60,000 nt of DNA from Cryptococcus deneoformans JEC21 (Eukaryota; Basidiomycota; Tremellomycetes; Tremellales; Cryptococcaceae). Below, piece by piece: positions 34,553 through 45,724 of this stretch; within the stretch, counting starts at the first letter, position 1; each line of letters opens with the position of its first letter. Below the pieces are notes generated by a model. It saw only the letters and a program-made list of their open reading frames with translations. It was not told the origin of the DNA and did not search any database. Made by a program: the position numbers and the translations under genes. The stretch spans positions 916,201 to 976,200 of the forward strand of contig NC_006685.1 in the NCBI RefSeq assembly GCF_000091045.1, given 5' to 3'.

Positions 34553-35178
34553 AGCCATTTCAACAAGAGAGTCTGGTGACAGCGCCCCAGGGCGAACTGT
34601 AGAAATGGCAGTTTAGCAATCTGTCCGCGAGACACTTGACCACTTTTACCCACCGTTCAGTAGCTTTAGTAATTCCCTTTTCCCCTTCGTGTACATATAG
34701 ATTTGCCGACCGAGTTTGAGCGTGGTTATCTGTTTGTGTATGGATCCTACCCGGCCGAGTAAACTAGCATGTAGTATAGTTATCCCCCGAGTCGCCTGGG
34801 AAACTGGCCGCAACGGCGCCGACTTGTATGAGTATCATTAATGGATAGGTAATTTCGAGTGAGCATCGGTAATTATGTGAGATACTAGAGGGTGTATGCA
34901 TTTATCGGACAGAATGAAGTGATAGTGTTGGTTCAAGTTGTAAAATGGAGGGGATACTAAGAATGTGTAGGTGAAGAATAACGAAAAGCAAGCGATGATT
35001 CCGATGGAAAACCCGTAAGGAGCGGGACCAAAATGATAAATAATTACATGAATTTGTCGCTCTCCCTGGAAACAGCAACAAAACCATTTCCGCTAATTCG
35101 CTTTGTGTTTAGGTCATTTAATCGCTATTTATTACCAAGCATACTTGGAACCATCTAGCGAACAACTCACTAACTGTC
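34553..35178. other. 626-bp intergenic region upstream of UPF1
   Basis: It contains the 3' end of the previous gene and the UPF1 promoter. No gene or clear motif is seen. Confidence 0.5.
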
Positions 35179-38100
35179 ATGGAGTTTTCCAACTTTGAAG
35201 GAGCATCACAGGTACGTCTCGTCCTTCCTACCCTTCCTTCTTGCCTCCCTTTCATCGACGCACAGTAATCACTGACGACAGTTGACAGTATGGTCCGGAC
35301 ATCGATGACAACACTTCATTATACTCGTCAATTCCGCCTTCAGTAGTTACAGCGCCCACTATCAGTGGCGATATTGCCAGTCAGCTAGGCGACCTTAATC
35401 TCGGCGAAACTACGTCAGGGCATGCAGCAGCCGGTCAAGTCTATATAGACGATTTTGACGAGGAAATAGAGCGGAATTCATTTGGAGAAGGGGTCGAGCA
35501 TGCTTGCAGGTAAGTATAGTCACTGATAAAAAGCTAGTTCATAGCGTTGATGTGGGACTTTAGCTACTGTGGTATTCATAATCCCCAATGTGTTGTCAAG
35601 GTAAGTGTCTTCCTTTCATGGAAATTCAGTATCAGTAATTCACTCGAGCTGTATAGTGTCTTCACTGTAATAAATGGTTCTGTAATTCTCGTGGAAATAC
35701 ATCTGCTTCGCATATCGTAAATCACCTAGTCAAGGCGAAGCACAAAGAAGTGATCCTACACAAGGAAAGCGCTCTTGGAGATACCATCCCAGAATGTAAG
35801 ATGACACTTGTACTTTTGACATAAAGCTAAATAAGTTCATACTAGGCTACAACTGTGGCAGTAAAAATGTGTTTATGCTAGGGTTCATTCCCGCGAAAAG
35901 CGACACTGTTGTCGTTTTACTCTGCCGGTAAGCTTTATTTGATCTTTCTCCCCATTTGCCGCTCACACTCTTACAGGCAACCTTGTGCAGCCTTGACGAG
36001 TTCCCGGGATATCAATTGGGATACCTCACAGTGGTCAGCTATCATCGATGATCGTCAGTTTCTCTCTTGGCTCGTCAAGGTACCGTCAGAGGCCGAGCAA
36101 CTTCGAGCGAGACAAATTTCTTTGGCCCAAATATCAAAACTTGAAGAACTTTGGAGAGAAAATCCCAATGCAAAGCTTGAAGATGCGGAGGCACAGTCTG
36201 GCGAGGAGGAGATGCAGCCGATCTTGCTCAAGTGAGTATGTCTGTCCCCAAAGTTATTTTTTGCTAAAGGATGCGTCAGATATGAGGATGCGTACCAATA
36301 TCAGAACATTCTCGGTCCTCTGGTTAAAGTCGAAGCTGATTATGACAAGCGTATGAAAGAATCCCAAACCGAGAATGATATCACGATACGATGGGATATG
36401 GGTCTTAATCAAAAGCGTCTTGCATGGTTTTGCATGCCGAAACTCGAAAGCGGAGAAGTTAGATTGGCAGTAGGCGATGAGTTGAAGCTCAAATTTGCCG
36501 GGACGACCAGCAGCGTCGGAATTAAAGGTCTCCAGGCGTTCAACAAAGCGGGTTGGGGAAGTTCCGGAGATGCAGTATGGGAGGGAGTTGGGAGTGTCGT
36601 CAAGATACCGAACAGTAAGTGTGCAATCGTATGGCTTGGCTCAAAACCTAATATGATCATTTTAGATGCATCGGACGAAATTTGCTTGGAGCTTCGGAGA
36701 AATGACGGAGTGCCTTTCGATTGCACTCACGGCTTTTCTGTCGACTTTATTTGGAAATCGACCAGTTTCGACAGGATGCAGGCGGCCATGAAAACGTTTG
36801 CGATCGACGAGAAGAGTGTGAGCGGCTATATCGTGAGAATTTTCTTCTTGTCCATCAGAAAAGAAGGTATCTGATAAGGTTTTTTCAGTACCATAAATTG
36901 CTCGGACACGAAGTCGAACCCCAAGTGCTTCGCACTCAGATGCCCAAACGTTTTGCTGCCCCTAATCTTCCAGAACTTAACCACTCGCAAATGTCTGCCG
37001 TCAAGGCCGTATTGCAAAAACCGCTGAGTCTCATCCAAGGCCCTCCAGGAACTGGGAAAACGGTGACTTCTGCTTCTATCGTATATCACCTCGCCAAGAT
37101 GAATCCTGGTCAGGTTCTGGTATGCGCGCCTTCCAACGTAGCTGTTGACCATCTTTGCGAAAAGATTCACCAGACGGGTCTCAAGGTCGTGCGATTAGCA
37201 GCCAAATCACGAGAAGCGCTTGATTCATCGGTTGACTTCCTCTCCCTTCACAGTCAAGTAGCCAACGCAGACACGCACCACGAGTTGCAGAAACTCATTC
37301 AACTGAGAAATGACCAAGGAGAATTAAGTCAGAGCGACGAAAGAAAGTACAAGGCGTTGGTCAAAGCGTGTGAGAAGGACATTTTGAACGCGGCGGATGT
37401 TATCTGTACTACGTGTGTCGGTGCGGGTGATCCCAGGCTGGCCAAGTTCAAATTTAGAACAGTTTTGATCGATGAAGCTACTCAGTCTGCCGAGCCTGGT
37501 GAGTCGTTTCTTAACATTGTTTTCTTGTTTTTTCAGAGAACTGATGACTCGTAGAATGTATGATCCCTCTTGTTATGGGGTGTAAACAAGCTGTACTGGT
37601 GGGCGATCACCAACAATTGGGACCAGTCATTATGAACAAGAAAGCAGCACGCGCTGGTCTTTCGCAATCCTTGTTCGAACGGCTCGTCATCCTGGGCAAC
37701 CACCCTATCCGACTGCAGGTGCAGTACCGGATGCACCCCTGCCTTTCCGAGTTTTCATCCAACCTGTTCTACGAGGGCACTTTGCAGAATGGTGTCACGG
37801 CGCCAGAAAGGCTGCGTAAGCATGTAGATTTCCCCTGGCCAGTCGCGGACACGCCAATGTTCTTCCATCAGAACCTTGGTACGGAGGAAATATCATCAAG
37901 CGGAACATCTTTCCTCAACAGAACCGAAGCTTCCAATGTTGAAAAGATGGTGACCAAATTTTTCAAGTCTGGTGTCTTACCCAATCAGATTGGTGTTATT
38001 ACGCCATACGAAGGACAGCGATCGTACATTGCGTCGTACATGCAGCTACATGGCTCGCTGAAAAAGGATCTATACAAAGAAGTCGAGGTGGCGAGTGTTG

Positions 38101-39125
38101 ATGCGTTCCAGGGTCGTGAGAAGGATTATATCATCTTGAGTTGTGTGAGAAGCAACGAGCACCAGGGTATCGGATTTTTAAATGATCCTAGAAGACTGAA
38201 CGTGGCTCTTACCCGTGCCAAGTACGGCGTGGTGATCTTGGGTAATCCAAAGGTGCTGAGCAAGGTAAAGTTTTAATCTCAAGTCTGCGTATTATACCAG
38301 CACTGACTTTTTTTTATTTATTTTACCGTTAGCACCCTCTTTGGCTTTACCTCCTTTCCCACTACAAGGAGAAGGGGTGCTTTGTTGAAGGCCCTCTCAG
38401 TAACCTTCAGCCGAGTATGGTCCAGTTCAGCCGGCCGAAAAAGTCTTTGGCAGCGGCTATGGACCCTTTCAAGAGACGTGAGACTTCTGCGGTTGAATTT
38501 CTCAGCAAGAGTGAGTTTTGGTCGTTTTTATCTGTTCGGTTTGGTTTGGATGCGGCGCATACTAATATAACCATGTAACCTTGCAGATATGGGTCATGGA
38601 CAAGCGCAATCCGCTGCCGCAAATCGTTTCGATCCAGCCTATTACCGTACCCATAACCCTCTTTCGTTTATCCCGTCTGATGCGCAATCGGTAGTCAGCC
38701 AAGCAATGACCAGCTCTGCTTTCCCCTTATTCGGTGGTGTTGGCGGTGGTGTTGGTGGTGGTGGCGGTGGTGGGAAGAACAAGACGTATACGGGATACGC
38801 TTCAAGTGTCGTTTCCCAACAACCGATAGACGGCGGTAACGCTAGCGCATTTGCACCTCCTCGCGCCGGACAATCACAATTTGACAGGTTTGCCAGTATC
38901 GTCGGGTCGGCGGGGTCGGCCGGGTCGGCGGGTGCGGGGGGCGCGGGTGTAGGCGCTGGCGGGGGCGGGGGCGGGGGCGGGGGCAACGTGATGATGGGGA
39001 AGGGGAGGCGGCTTTCGATTGGGAGCGAGGCGGCAAGCGCGTCGATGTATGCGTACGGCTACAAGGCGGGTGAGGACGATACGCAGAGTATCGCACCGAG
39101 CCAGGCTGGTATGACCGAGTTTTAG
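35179..39125 (+). CDS. UPF1: Nonsense-mediated decay RNA helicase Upf1
   Basis: Upf1 is the central ATP-dependent helicase of nonsense-mediated mRNA decay. About ten or more exons encode roughly 1,080 aa. Domains in order: short N-terminus ([16 protein letters not shown]); the Cys/His-rich Upf2-binding domain ([50 protein letters not shown]); the 1B/stalk region; and the SF1 core. Core motifs are [84 protein letters not shown] and [10 protein letters not shown]. The C-terminal tail has a long Gly run ([15 protein letters not shown], and a second poly-Gly block) plus several SQ dipeptides, ending [11 protein letters not shown]. The core is complete, so the gene should be functional. Confidence 0.96.
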
Positions 39126-39652
39126 CAAAATAAAATAAAATGAAATAAAAAAACGAGAAAAGAGAGCAAAGGTGGGGTATCTCAGCGGTATATCGACCTT
39201 TTGTCGAGCCTCTCCGATTGGCACACATGTCCATATGGACCGTATGGAGCGGTTGTGCTACGTTTTGGGGTCCGTCCAGTAGCGATTTGCTCTGTGCCCA
39301 CCTCTTGTCGGCGGGCGGGGGGGGCGGGGGTGAGGGGGGTGGACGTAGACGTGGGGCGGGTAAGAGTGGTGATAAAAAGTTGGGAAAGAAAAGAAAAAAA
39401 ATGTGCTTGCTCGTTGTTTTACGTTACGATCGTCCGCTTTACGGTTATAGATGACCATGCACTTTTTTTTTTCCCTTCTTTTTTGGTCCACTCTAGATTC
39501 ATAGCGCGCCACAAGACCCAGAATGTATAAAGACACAAAGGTACGACTAGGATTTTTATTTGGCTTTTATTCTCCTCACCAAAACCCGACCCGACTGTGG
39601 TTGCTACTATATCCCCCCCGACATACCCATCCCGTTCTCAGTCTCTTCACGT
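39126..39652. other. 527-bp region between convergent UPF1 and carrier genes
   Basis: It starts with an AAAAT-type A-rich tract after the UPF1 stop and contains a strong G-run cluster (listed separately). No gene is supported. Confidence 0.5.
39313..39339 (+). other. Potential G-quadruplex sequence
   Basis: Four G-runs (3, 8, 5 and 6 Gs) lie within 27 bp, separated by C, C and TGA. This meets the usual four-run rule. It lies between two convergent 3' ends. Confidence 0.6.
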
Positions 39653-41162
39653 TCATCCTCTCCACTTGGTATACTCTGCCATAATCAACTGTGCATTCGA
39701 CGTAAGCTTTTTAAACGAGTTGGGCCCGGGGAGACCGATGGGGACGTACCTCGTTGAAGACGAGGGTGAAGATGGTATGCGGCGTGATCCTCAAGAAATG
39801 AGCAGTGGTACCTGTCGATAATCCCCTCGAGTCAGCCTTTCATCTCCTTTGCCCTCCATCTCTTTGGTTAAAGAGTATTCAAAAACTCACCCTTGTACCA
39901 CCCGGCAATGCCTTCGGCCTTGAATGTCTTCCAGAGACAGTCAAATGGATTGGTGTAAAGCGCGCCGCGGACTTTGCCAGTGATGGGATCTTTGATCGTG
40001 TTTTCTACATTTTCAACCGCGTGTGAGCTCTTATCCGGGAATTTTTTTTTAATGTGAAAAGAAATAGAGAGAATGGGATGGTGGCTAACGATTGTACATC
40101 CTTGTGAGAGCCTTTGCACAAAAAAAAAATCAGCCATCCGGAAATATATGTTTGCAGACCGAGACTCACGGTATCAGGGGGTTGCATGGCGATGCAAACG
40201 CAAACACCGGAAACGGAACTTGCAGCGAGGAATGTCCAGAAACTGTCAGAGGCCATACCGGCAGAAGAAACGAGGTAGTATTTGCTCAAGTTGTATGACG
40301 GTAATTGGACAGACGATCCCTAAGTCGGGAATGATGAATGTGGGTTGATGGGATGAAGAAAAAAAAGGGGGGACTGACCATGGCAGTACGCAAGATGGCG
40401 GTGCTGACACCTCGCCAGAGACCGAAGAAGCCGTCGGATTTGAGAATCGTGCGGAGGGCGTCATACGAGTTTTTGTAGTAGTGCTGGGCGCCGACGGGGA
40501 TATGGGGAGAGTAGGCTTGCATACGAGCCTTGATAAGGAAGAGCGGGGAGCCGAGAGACGCTTACGATTTGTTGGTTAGTAAACGCAGAGCTGTGCAGGG
40601 GAGAAAAAAAGCACCTCCAATACAGCCGGTCACAGCACCGGCAGTGATGGCAGTGATAAACACGCCTTCATTAGGATCTTTCCCGATCGCTCTGTTGAAA
40701 AGTCTCCGGCAAGGTTCGTATAATCCTAATCGGGAGCCATTGAGAAGGGTCTGTCAGGGTGTCAGCGGCACGGGCAGCAGCTCCGACGGGCAAGGGTGGG
40801 CGCACCTGGTAGCCATACTAGAGAGCCGAGAAAAGGAGTTTAGCAAGAGGCGTCAGATACTTTGCAGAAAGCTTACGGCGGGGACCAGGCCTCGTTGAAG
40901 ACCTCGTATACCCTCGTGCTGCCACGTCTTCCTGAACACGTCGAGGACATTGCGGTACACTCTGGGCGCCGAGGGGTCGTTCCTCTGGAGCTCGCCCTGG
41001 AGCTGGAGCCGGGTCTTCATTGTCTCGGGGATGTTGGCTGGGCGTGTGAGCGGGGCGTGGGCGGTGTGGGGGGTGCTTACTGATTGTGACTGCGCCGCAT
41101 CCTGCGAGGCCGCCGCAGAGGAAGCTCTCGAGGAGGGAGAGGGGCTGCTGTGGCTGGGTCAT
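39653..41162 (-). CDS. OAC1: Mitochondrial carrier, oxaloacetate-carrier type
   Basis: Mitochondrial carrier proteins exchange metabolites across the inner membrane; this one is closest by eye to Oac1/SLC25A34-35 (oxaloacetate, sulfate, malonate). It has about nine exons and roughly 310 aa. The three repeats are visible: SLLESFLCGGLAGCGAVTI with TMKTRLQLQGEL; ITAITAGAVTGCIGASLGSP with FLIKARMQAY; and FLAASSVSGVCVCIAMQPPD with TALTRMYNQ. Carrier motifs at the repeat ends include GIRGLQRGLVPAYGYQ, GFFGLWRGV and GIAGWYKG. The first repeat has NIPETMKTR, not the standard PxD/E, as is common in this subgroup. The four codons YGYQ form a separate 12-nt exon (40806-40817). An in-frame ATG at 41195 would add 11 residues. 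The gene is divergent from PRP3. Confidence 0.85.
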
Positions 41163-41281
41163 CGGGCGTACAGAGGAGCACGATACGGGATGCATGTTGA
41201 AATAGCGATGGATGTGTGTTACGTAATGTCGCGGATGTGTATATTGCCAGCGAATCGAGTGTTTGCGAGTGCACATGCGCC
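41163..41281. promoter_or_regulatory. Very short bidirectional promoter of carrier gene and PRP3
   Basis: Only 119 bp (86 bp if the upstream carrier start is used) lie between the two start codons. No TATA box is seen. An out-of-frame ATG at 41275 lies just before the PRP3 start. Confidence 0.6.
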
Positions 41282-43086
41282 ATGTCCCCCCCGAAGCGCC
41301 CCGGCTCCCCCGCGGCCCCCCCCCCCGCCAAGCGCCCGCCGCCCGCCGCCCCGCTCGACATCGCCGCCATCCGCGCCCAGCTCGCTGCGAAAAAGGCCGC
41401 CCTCCAGCCCCCCCCCGGCCCCGCCGCGCTCCCCCCCCAGCCCCCCGTCCACGCCGACGTCGCACACAAGCTCGCAGCCGCCAAGGCCCGTATAGAAGCC
41501 CTCAATGCCCGGGCCGCAAATCCCTACCTCTCCGGCGCCCCAGCCCCTGCGCCAGCGCCGGCCGCCCCCCAGCCGGGCGTCACCTCCATCGCGCTCCACC
41601 CCCTGCTCATGGGCGGCGATGCTCAGCAGCCCGCCGCCCAGGCAGACAGGAACGAAAAGCGGGCCATGCGCGACCGCTACAAGACGATGGCGCCCAAGTT
41701 CACGTCCGTGAGGGCCAACGCCAGCGCGGCCGCATCCCAGGCGCCGTCCCGGGCCTCGCCTGCCGTCACCGCGGCGCCGGTGCTCAACCCGTATGCGTCC
41801 GCGTCGGCCGCCAACTCGCCTGCGCCAGACGAGGAGAGAGCGCCCACGCGCAAGTCCAAAAAGCTCCAGTTCAGCAGGGCGGGTAAATATGTCGAGCAGG
41901 GCGAGCAGCTGAGGAACGAACAAAAGATGGAGGCTCTGCGGCAGAGGATCGCAGAGGCCAGCCGGAAGGCTGGTCTCGACAGCGAATTCGATACCCTCGA
42001 AAGGAGTCTCAAGGTGTGTCTTTTTCGCTCGCAAAGAGCCGGGCTGACCCGTTTCCGCAGCGACAACCTCCGCCGGCCGTCGAATGGTGGGACGAAGCCA
42101 TTCTTCCCAAGGGCGTCACGTACGAAGACGACCTCGAGTCTGCCTACAACAACCTGTCCACCTCGTCCGACTCTCTCATCACCCACCTCGTTCTTCATCC
42201 TATCCCTATCCCCGCCCCCATGGACCGCAGACAACCCGAGCGCGGTCTTATGCTCACCAAAAAAGAGCAAAAGAAGATGCGGCGACAGCGACGCCAGGCT
42301 GAGCTTGAAGACAAGCGCGACCGTCAAAAGATGGGTTTGCTGCCGCCCGACCCGCCCAAGGTCAGGCTCGCTAACCTGATGAAGGTGCTGACCTCGGACG
42401 CCGTCCAAGATCCGACAAAGGTGGAGGCCAAGGTCAGGAAGGAAGTCGCGATGAGGGCGTACAAACATGAAAAGGATAATCAAGAGCGAAAGCTGACTGC
42501 GGAAGAGAGAAAGGAAAAGGAGTATAGTCAAATGGTCGCCAGAGAGAGGAATGGTATCCGCGGTGCCGTCTTCAAGTACGTCAGCCCCACCCATCATTTG
42601 ATTCATCCAGCTCATTATAAACTTGTTATTAGGATCAAGTATCTGACCAACGGCCGACACAAATTCAAAGTCCGCGAAACCGCCAAAGCCGATCTCCTTT
42701 CCGGTATCTGCATCTTCCATCCCTCCTTTGCCCTCGTCATGGTAGAGGGAGTCGAAAAGTCCATCAAACATTTCAAGCGTCTCATGCTCTCACGTATCGA
42801 CTGGACCGAACAAGCGCGGCCCATGGCTGACGGTGACGGCGGCGAGGACGCGCCAGGTTCGGACGAAGACATGGACGGCCGCACGAACAGCAAGGAGGGC
42901 GAACAAGACTTGGCAGATAACAAGTGTGAACTCATTTGGGAAGGCGAGCTGCCCGAGCGCGTGTTTAAAATGTTTAGAGCGAGGCATGTCGAGACGGATA
43001 GCAAGGCGAAAGAGTGGTTGACGCCGAGGTTTGAAGCCATGTGGGATTTGGCCAAAAGGTGGCAGTGGGCAGGGGAGGACCTCTAG
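41282..43086 (+). CDS. PRP3: U4/U6 small nuclear ribonucleoprotein Prp3
   Basis: Prp3 binds U4/U6 snRNA and is part of the U4/U6.U5 tri-snRNP. Three exons (introns 42014-42060 and 42576-42632) encode 566 aa, in frame. A Pro/Ala-rich N-terminus (MSPPKRPGSPAAPPPAKRPP) precedes the conserved Prp3 region: KSKKLQFSRAGKYVEQGEQL, PAVEWWDEAILP, LMLTKKEQKKMRRQRR, GLLPPDPPKVRLANLMKVL and AEERKEKEY. The C-terminal DUF1115 domain follows, with HKFKVRETAKADLLSG, FALVMVEGVEKSIKHFKRLM and WEGELPERVFKMF. Exon 1 is strikingly C-rich with many poly-C runs, unlike the neighbouring genes. Confidence 0.95.
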
Positions 43087-43235
43087 GTTTCGGTATACTT
43101 TATTGGCGAGAGGATGGAGGGTATCATAAATGCATGGATTATAACATGGAAAACTACAATCATGGACAAGTCATTTCTAAAGAATCTGGAGCAAGTCTGG
43201 CCACCCGCAAACCCGCAATGGGATTTTTGGAAAAA

Positions 43236-43871
43236 CTAGTTATTGGTGGACGTTTGATCTCCACAGTTGAGACACTATGAAAAAGCCAGACCAAGTCAAC
43301 ATTTGACCCCTTTCTTCTTTCCCCCCCTAGCACACGCACCTTGTAAAAGATTGTACTTCCTTCATCTGCAGACCGAAGCTGCATCTCCTTGTAACTAAGC
43401 CCGATATGACCACACTTTTGACATTTTTCTTGAGCCTACGCGCGCAATGAACACACCAACCGCTCTGAATCAGCAAAGACCCGCACCACACCACACCAAA
43501 AATAACTAGATCGACTCACAACAGGATCTCTTCCCTTGGCAGCCTCTCCAGCATCAAGTTTATTCTGCACCAACGCCCTCTTTGATCTCAGACTGCTTGG
43601 GAAAGCATTGGGCGAAGAATACGTCTTGGTCGGCAAGTTTTCATAGGCTAATAAATATACAAAAAGACAATTAACAAGGTTACAACGTTACATCCATCAA
43701 GTCAATTTGGAATACATGTGACTCTTACTTACAAGAAGCAGGCTCCAGCCTTCCGCACTGACTACATGCAATCTCATTCTGATCATCCTTGGGCAGATCT
43801 AAAAGCGTGCCGCATGCGGGGCAGAAGAGTAATGAACCTATCCTGTGGGCGGATACTCTTGTAGGAGCCAT
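43236..43871 (-). CDS. RPA12: RNA polymerase I subunit A12.2
   Basis: Rpa12 supports transcript cleavage and termination by RNA polymerase I in the nucleolus. Four exons encode 132 aa, the usual size. The N-terminal zinc ribbon is LLFCPACGTLLDL with the second pair in CSQCGRLEP. The C-terminal TFIIS-like ribbon has CQKCGHIGLSYKEMQLRSAD then EGSTIFYKCLNCGDQ. This includes the acidic SADEGST hairpin that enters the active site. The protein ends two residues after the last zinc pair region (QTSTNN). The gene is divergent from the CCDC124-like gene. Confidence 0.94.
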
Positions 43872-44351
43872 CGAGAATTGCGTATAGGGTCGATCGGCGG
43901 AGGCGGGGGATAGATGGGTGATTGATTAGAGAGAGGTTTTCTGCGAGGGGGCCGGGGGAAGTGAGACGACGTGGGCGCTTGGTGAAAGAATGCAGCGAAT
44001 GCAACGAAAGACTTTTGTGCGTGCCAAAAAAAAAACACCAGCTTTGGTGGAGGTTTGTCCCACCCCCAGGCAAGACAAACACAAAAATTGCTTCCACTAA
44101 TGGATTGAATTACTTTGATTAGATTCTTTAAACATGATCTTATAATTCTAATCAATTACCGATTAAGCAAAGTTGTAATTCGTAATCGGCCGAAAACCGC
44201 CTCCACACCCTTCGTCCCAAGCCATTTCTCCATTCTTCGATCCATCCGCTCGTATCTCATTCCCACTCTCAACAGCTTGTGAACGAAAACATTACACCTT
44301 TTTAGACAAACTTGGAAAGCTTCAACACCCACCTAGACCAAGCGCAAAACC
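43872..44351. promoter_or_regulatory. Divergent promoter region, RPA12 and CCDC124-like gene
   Basis: Near 44125-44190 the sequence is rich in TAAT/ATTA words (for example TAATCAATTACCGATTAAG and GTAATTCGTAATCGG). A C/T-rich leader precedes 44352. No gene is seen. Confidence 0.45.
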
Positions 44352-45540
44352 ATGGCCCCCAAGGGAGGAAACGCGAAAAAGGAATCCGGAAGGGCCAAGA
44401 AGGCGGAGAACGAGGTGGGTGTCGTTGAATCGTATCTTTCTTGTAAAGAGTGAAAAAAACTGAACGCCTTTTTTGCATAAAACAACAGGAAAAGAAAAAG
44501 ACTGCTGCTGAAAAGTCTAAAGAGGCCAAGGAAGCTGACGAGTGGAAGTCTGGCTGTACGTTACTTTTCCCAAAGATTCAAAGCCGTGCGCTGATGTGGT
44601 GGTGAAAATAGCCAAAGGTGCTTCCAAGACCGATGCCGCTGCTGCTAAAGCTGCTGAAGCTGGCAAGTTCTCTCCCTTCCTTCCAGTCCCCTGGCAAATC
44701 CGTGCGCTCAAGACCAAAACCCATAGCTCGAAAAAAGGCCGAACGCGAAGCTCTCCTCGCCGCTGAAGAAGCTTCCCTTCAATCCAAGAGCAAAGCCGCC
44801 CCCAAGGCAGGTGCCAAGAAAAAGCCTGCCGACAAGCTGGTTGCGACAGGGACAGGTGTCGCCGGCTACTCTGTCAGCGACCCTCTCAATTTGAGAAAGG
44901 CAAAGGGACCTGATGGGGAGCCCGAGGAAGTCAAGGAATTGAGTGCCAAGGGAATTGACGAGATGCTTGAAGCTCTGGAGCTTGTAAACCAAAAGACGGA
45001 CAAGGCCACCGTCGGATCCAAGGTAAAGCCGGTTTTACACCCGGGTGAATGGTTCTATGGAAGAGACGAAACTGATGGAAAAGAGTTTAGGCTGAGATTA
45101 TGGTTGATCCTCATCCAGAAGTGCGTCTGTTTTCTCAGTGTCTGGCATATTGATTGACTAAACTGATACACGGTGTAGAGGAGGTTCAAGGCCGCCTTTG
45201 AAGCCTATCTGGACCGTGAAATGCCTATTCTCAAGCAAGAGGTATATCTTTGAAGTGGGGAGGAGGGGGGGATGAAGAATATGAGCTGATAGGTCGTTAT
45301 AGCACCCTGGTTTACGACAGAACCAAATGCGCGACATGCTGTACAAGCAATTCCAAAAGGCACCTGAGAATCGTGAGTCGAAAAATGTGAAATCGTCTAT
45401 AAAACAAAACCTGCTGATATGCTTTCGCTGCCGCAGCTTTCAACCAAGCCAAGATAGCTTACAATGCCACCAAGGACGAAAAGGTGGAGGCGTACAAGAA
45501 GATTATGGAAAGTCGTGAAGCCAAGTTTAGTCGGGCGTAG
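44352..45540 (+). CDS. CCDC124/Lso2-like ribosome-associated protein
   Basis: CCDC124 and its yeast counterpart Lso2 bind idle 80S ribosomes and aid translation recovery. Eight exons give about 235 aa. The Lys/Ala-rich coiled N-terminus (MAPKGGNAKKESGRAKKAE) binds the ribosome in homologues. The conserved C-terminal domain reads DPHPERRFKAAFEAYLDREM, PILKQEHPGLRQNQMRDMLY and ENPFNQAKIAYNATKDEK. Two introns need care. The one at 44663-44726 uses a GC donor (G|GCAAGT). The one starting after GGATCCAAG must end at GTTTAG| before GCTGAGATT, so that DPHPERR is kept. Confidence 0.85.
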
Positions 45541-45724
45541 ATGCAAGTATGGTTATGTGTTGTTGGATAGATCTGTAGCATGAATAGCATATTTTCTGGT
45601 CGTGTGAGCATGAAATAGATGGTGGGATATAAATCTACCTCTGCATTGACCCCATCGCAAATGGTGATGCAAAGAAATCATACATGCCGTGGTGGGGTAT
45701 CGTACAACAAGCCCATCGTCTCCT

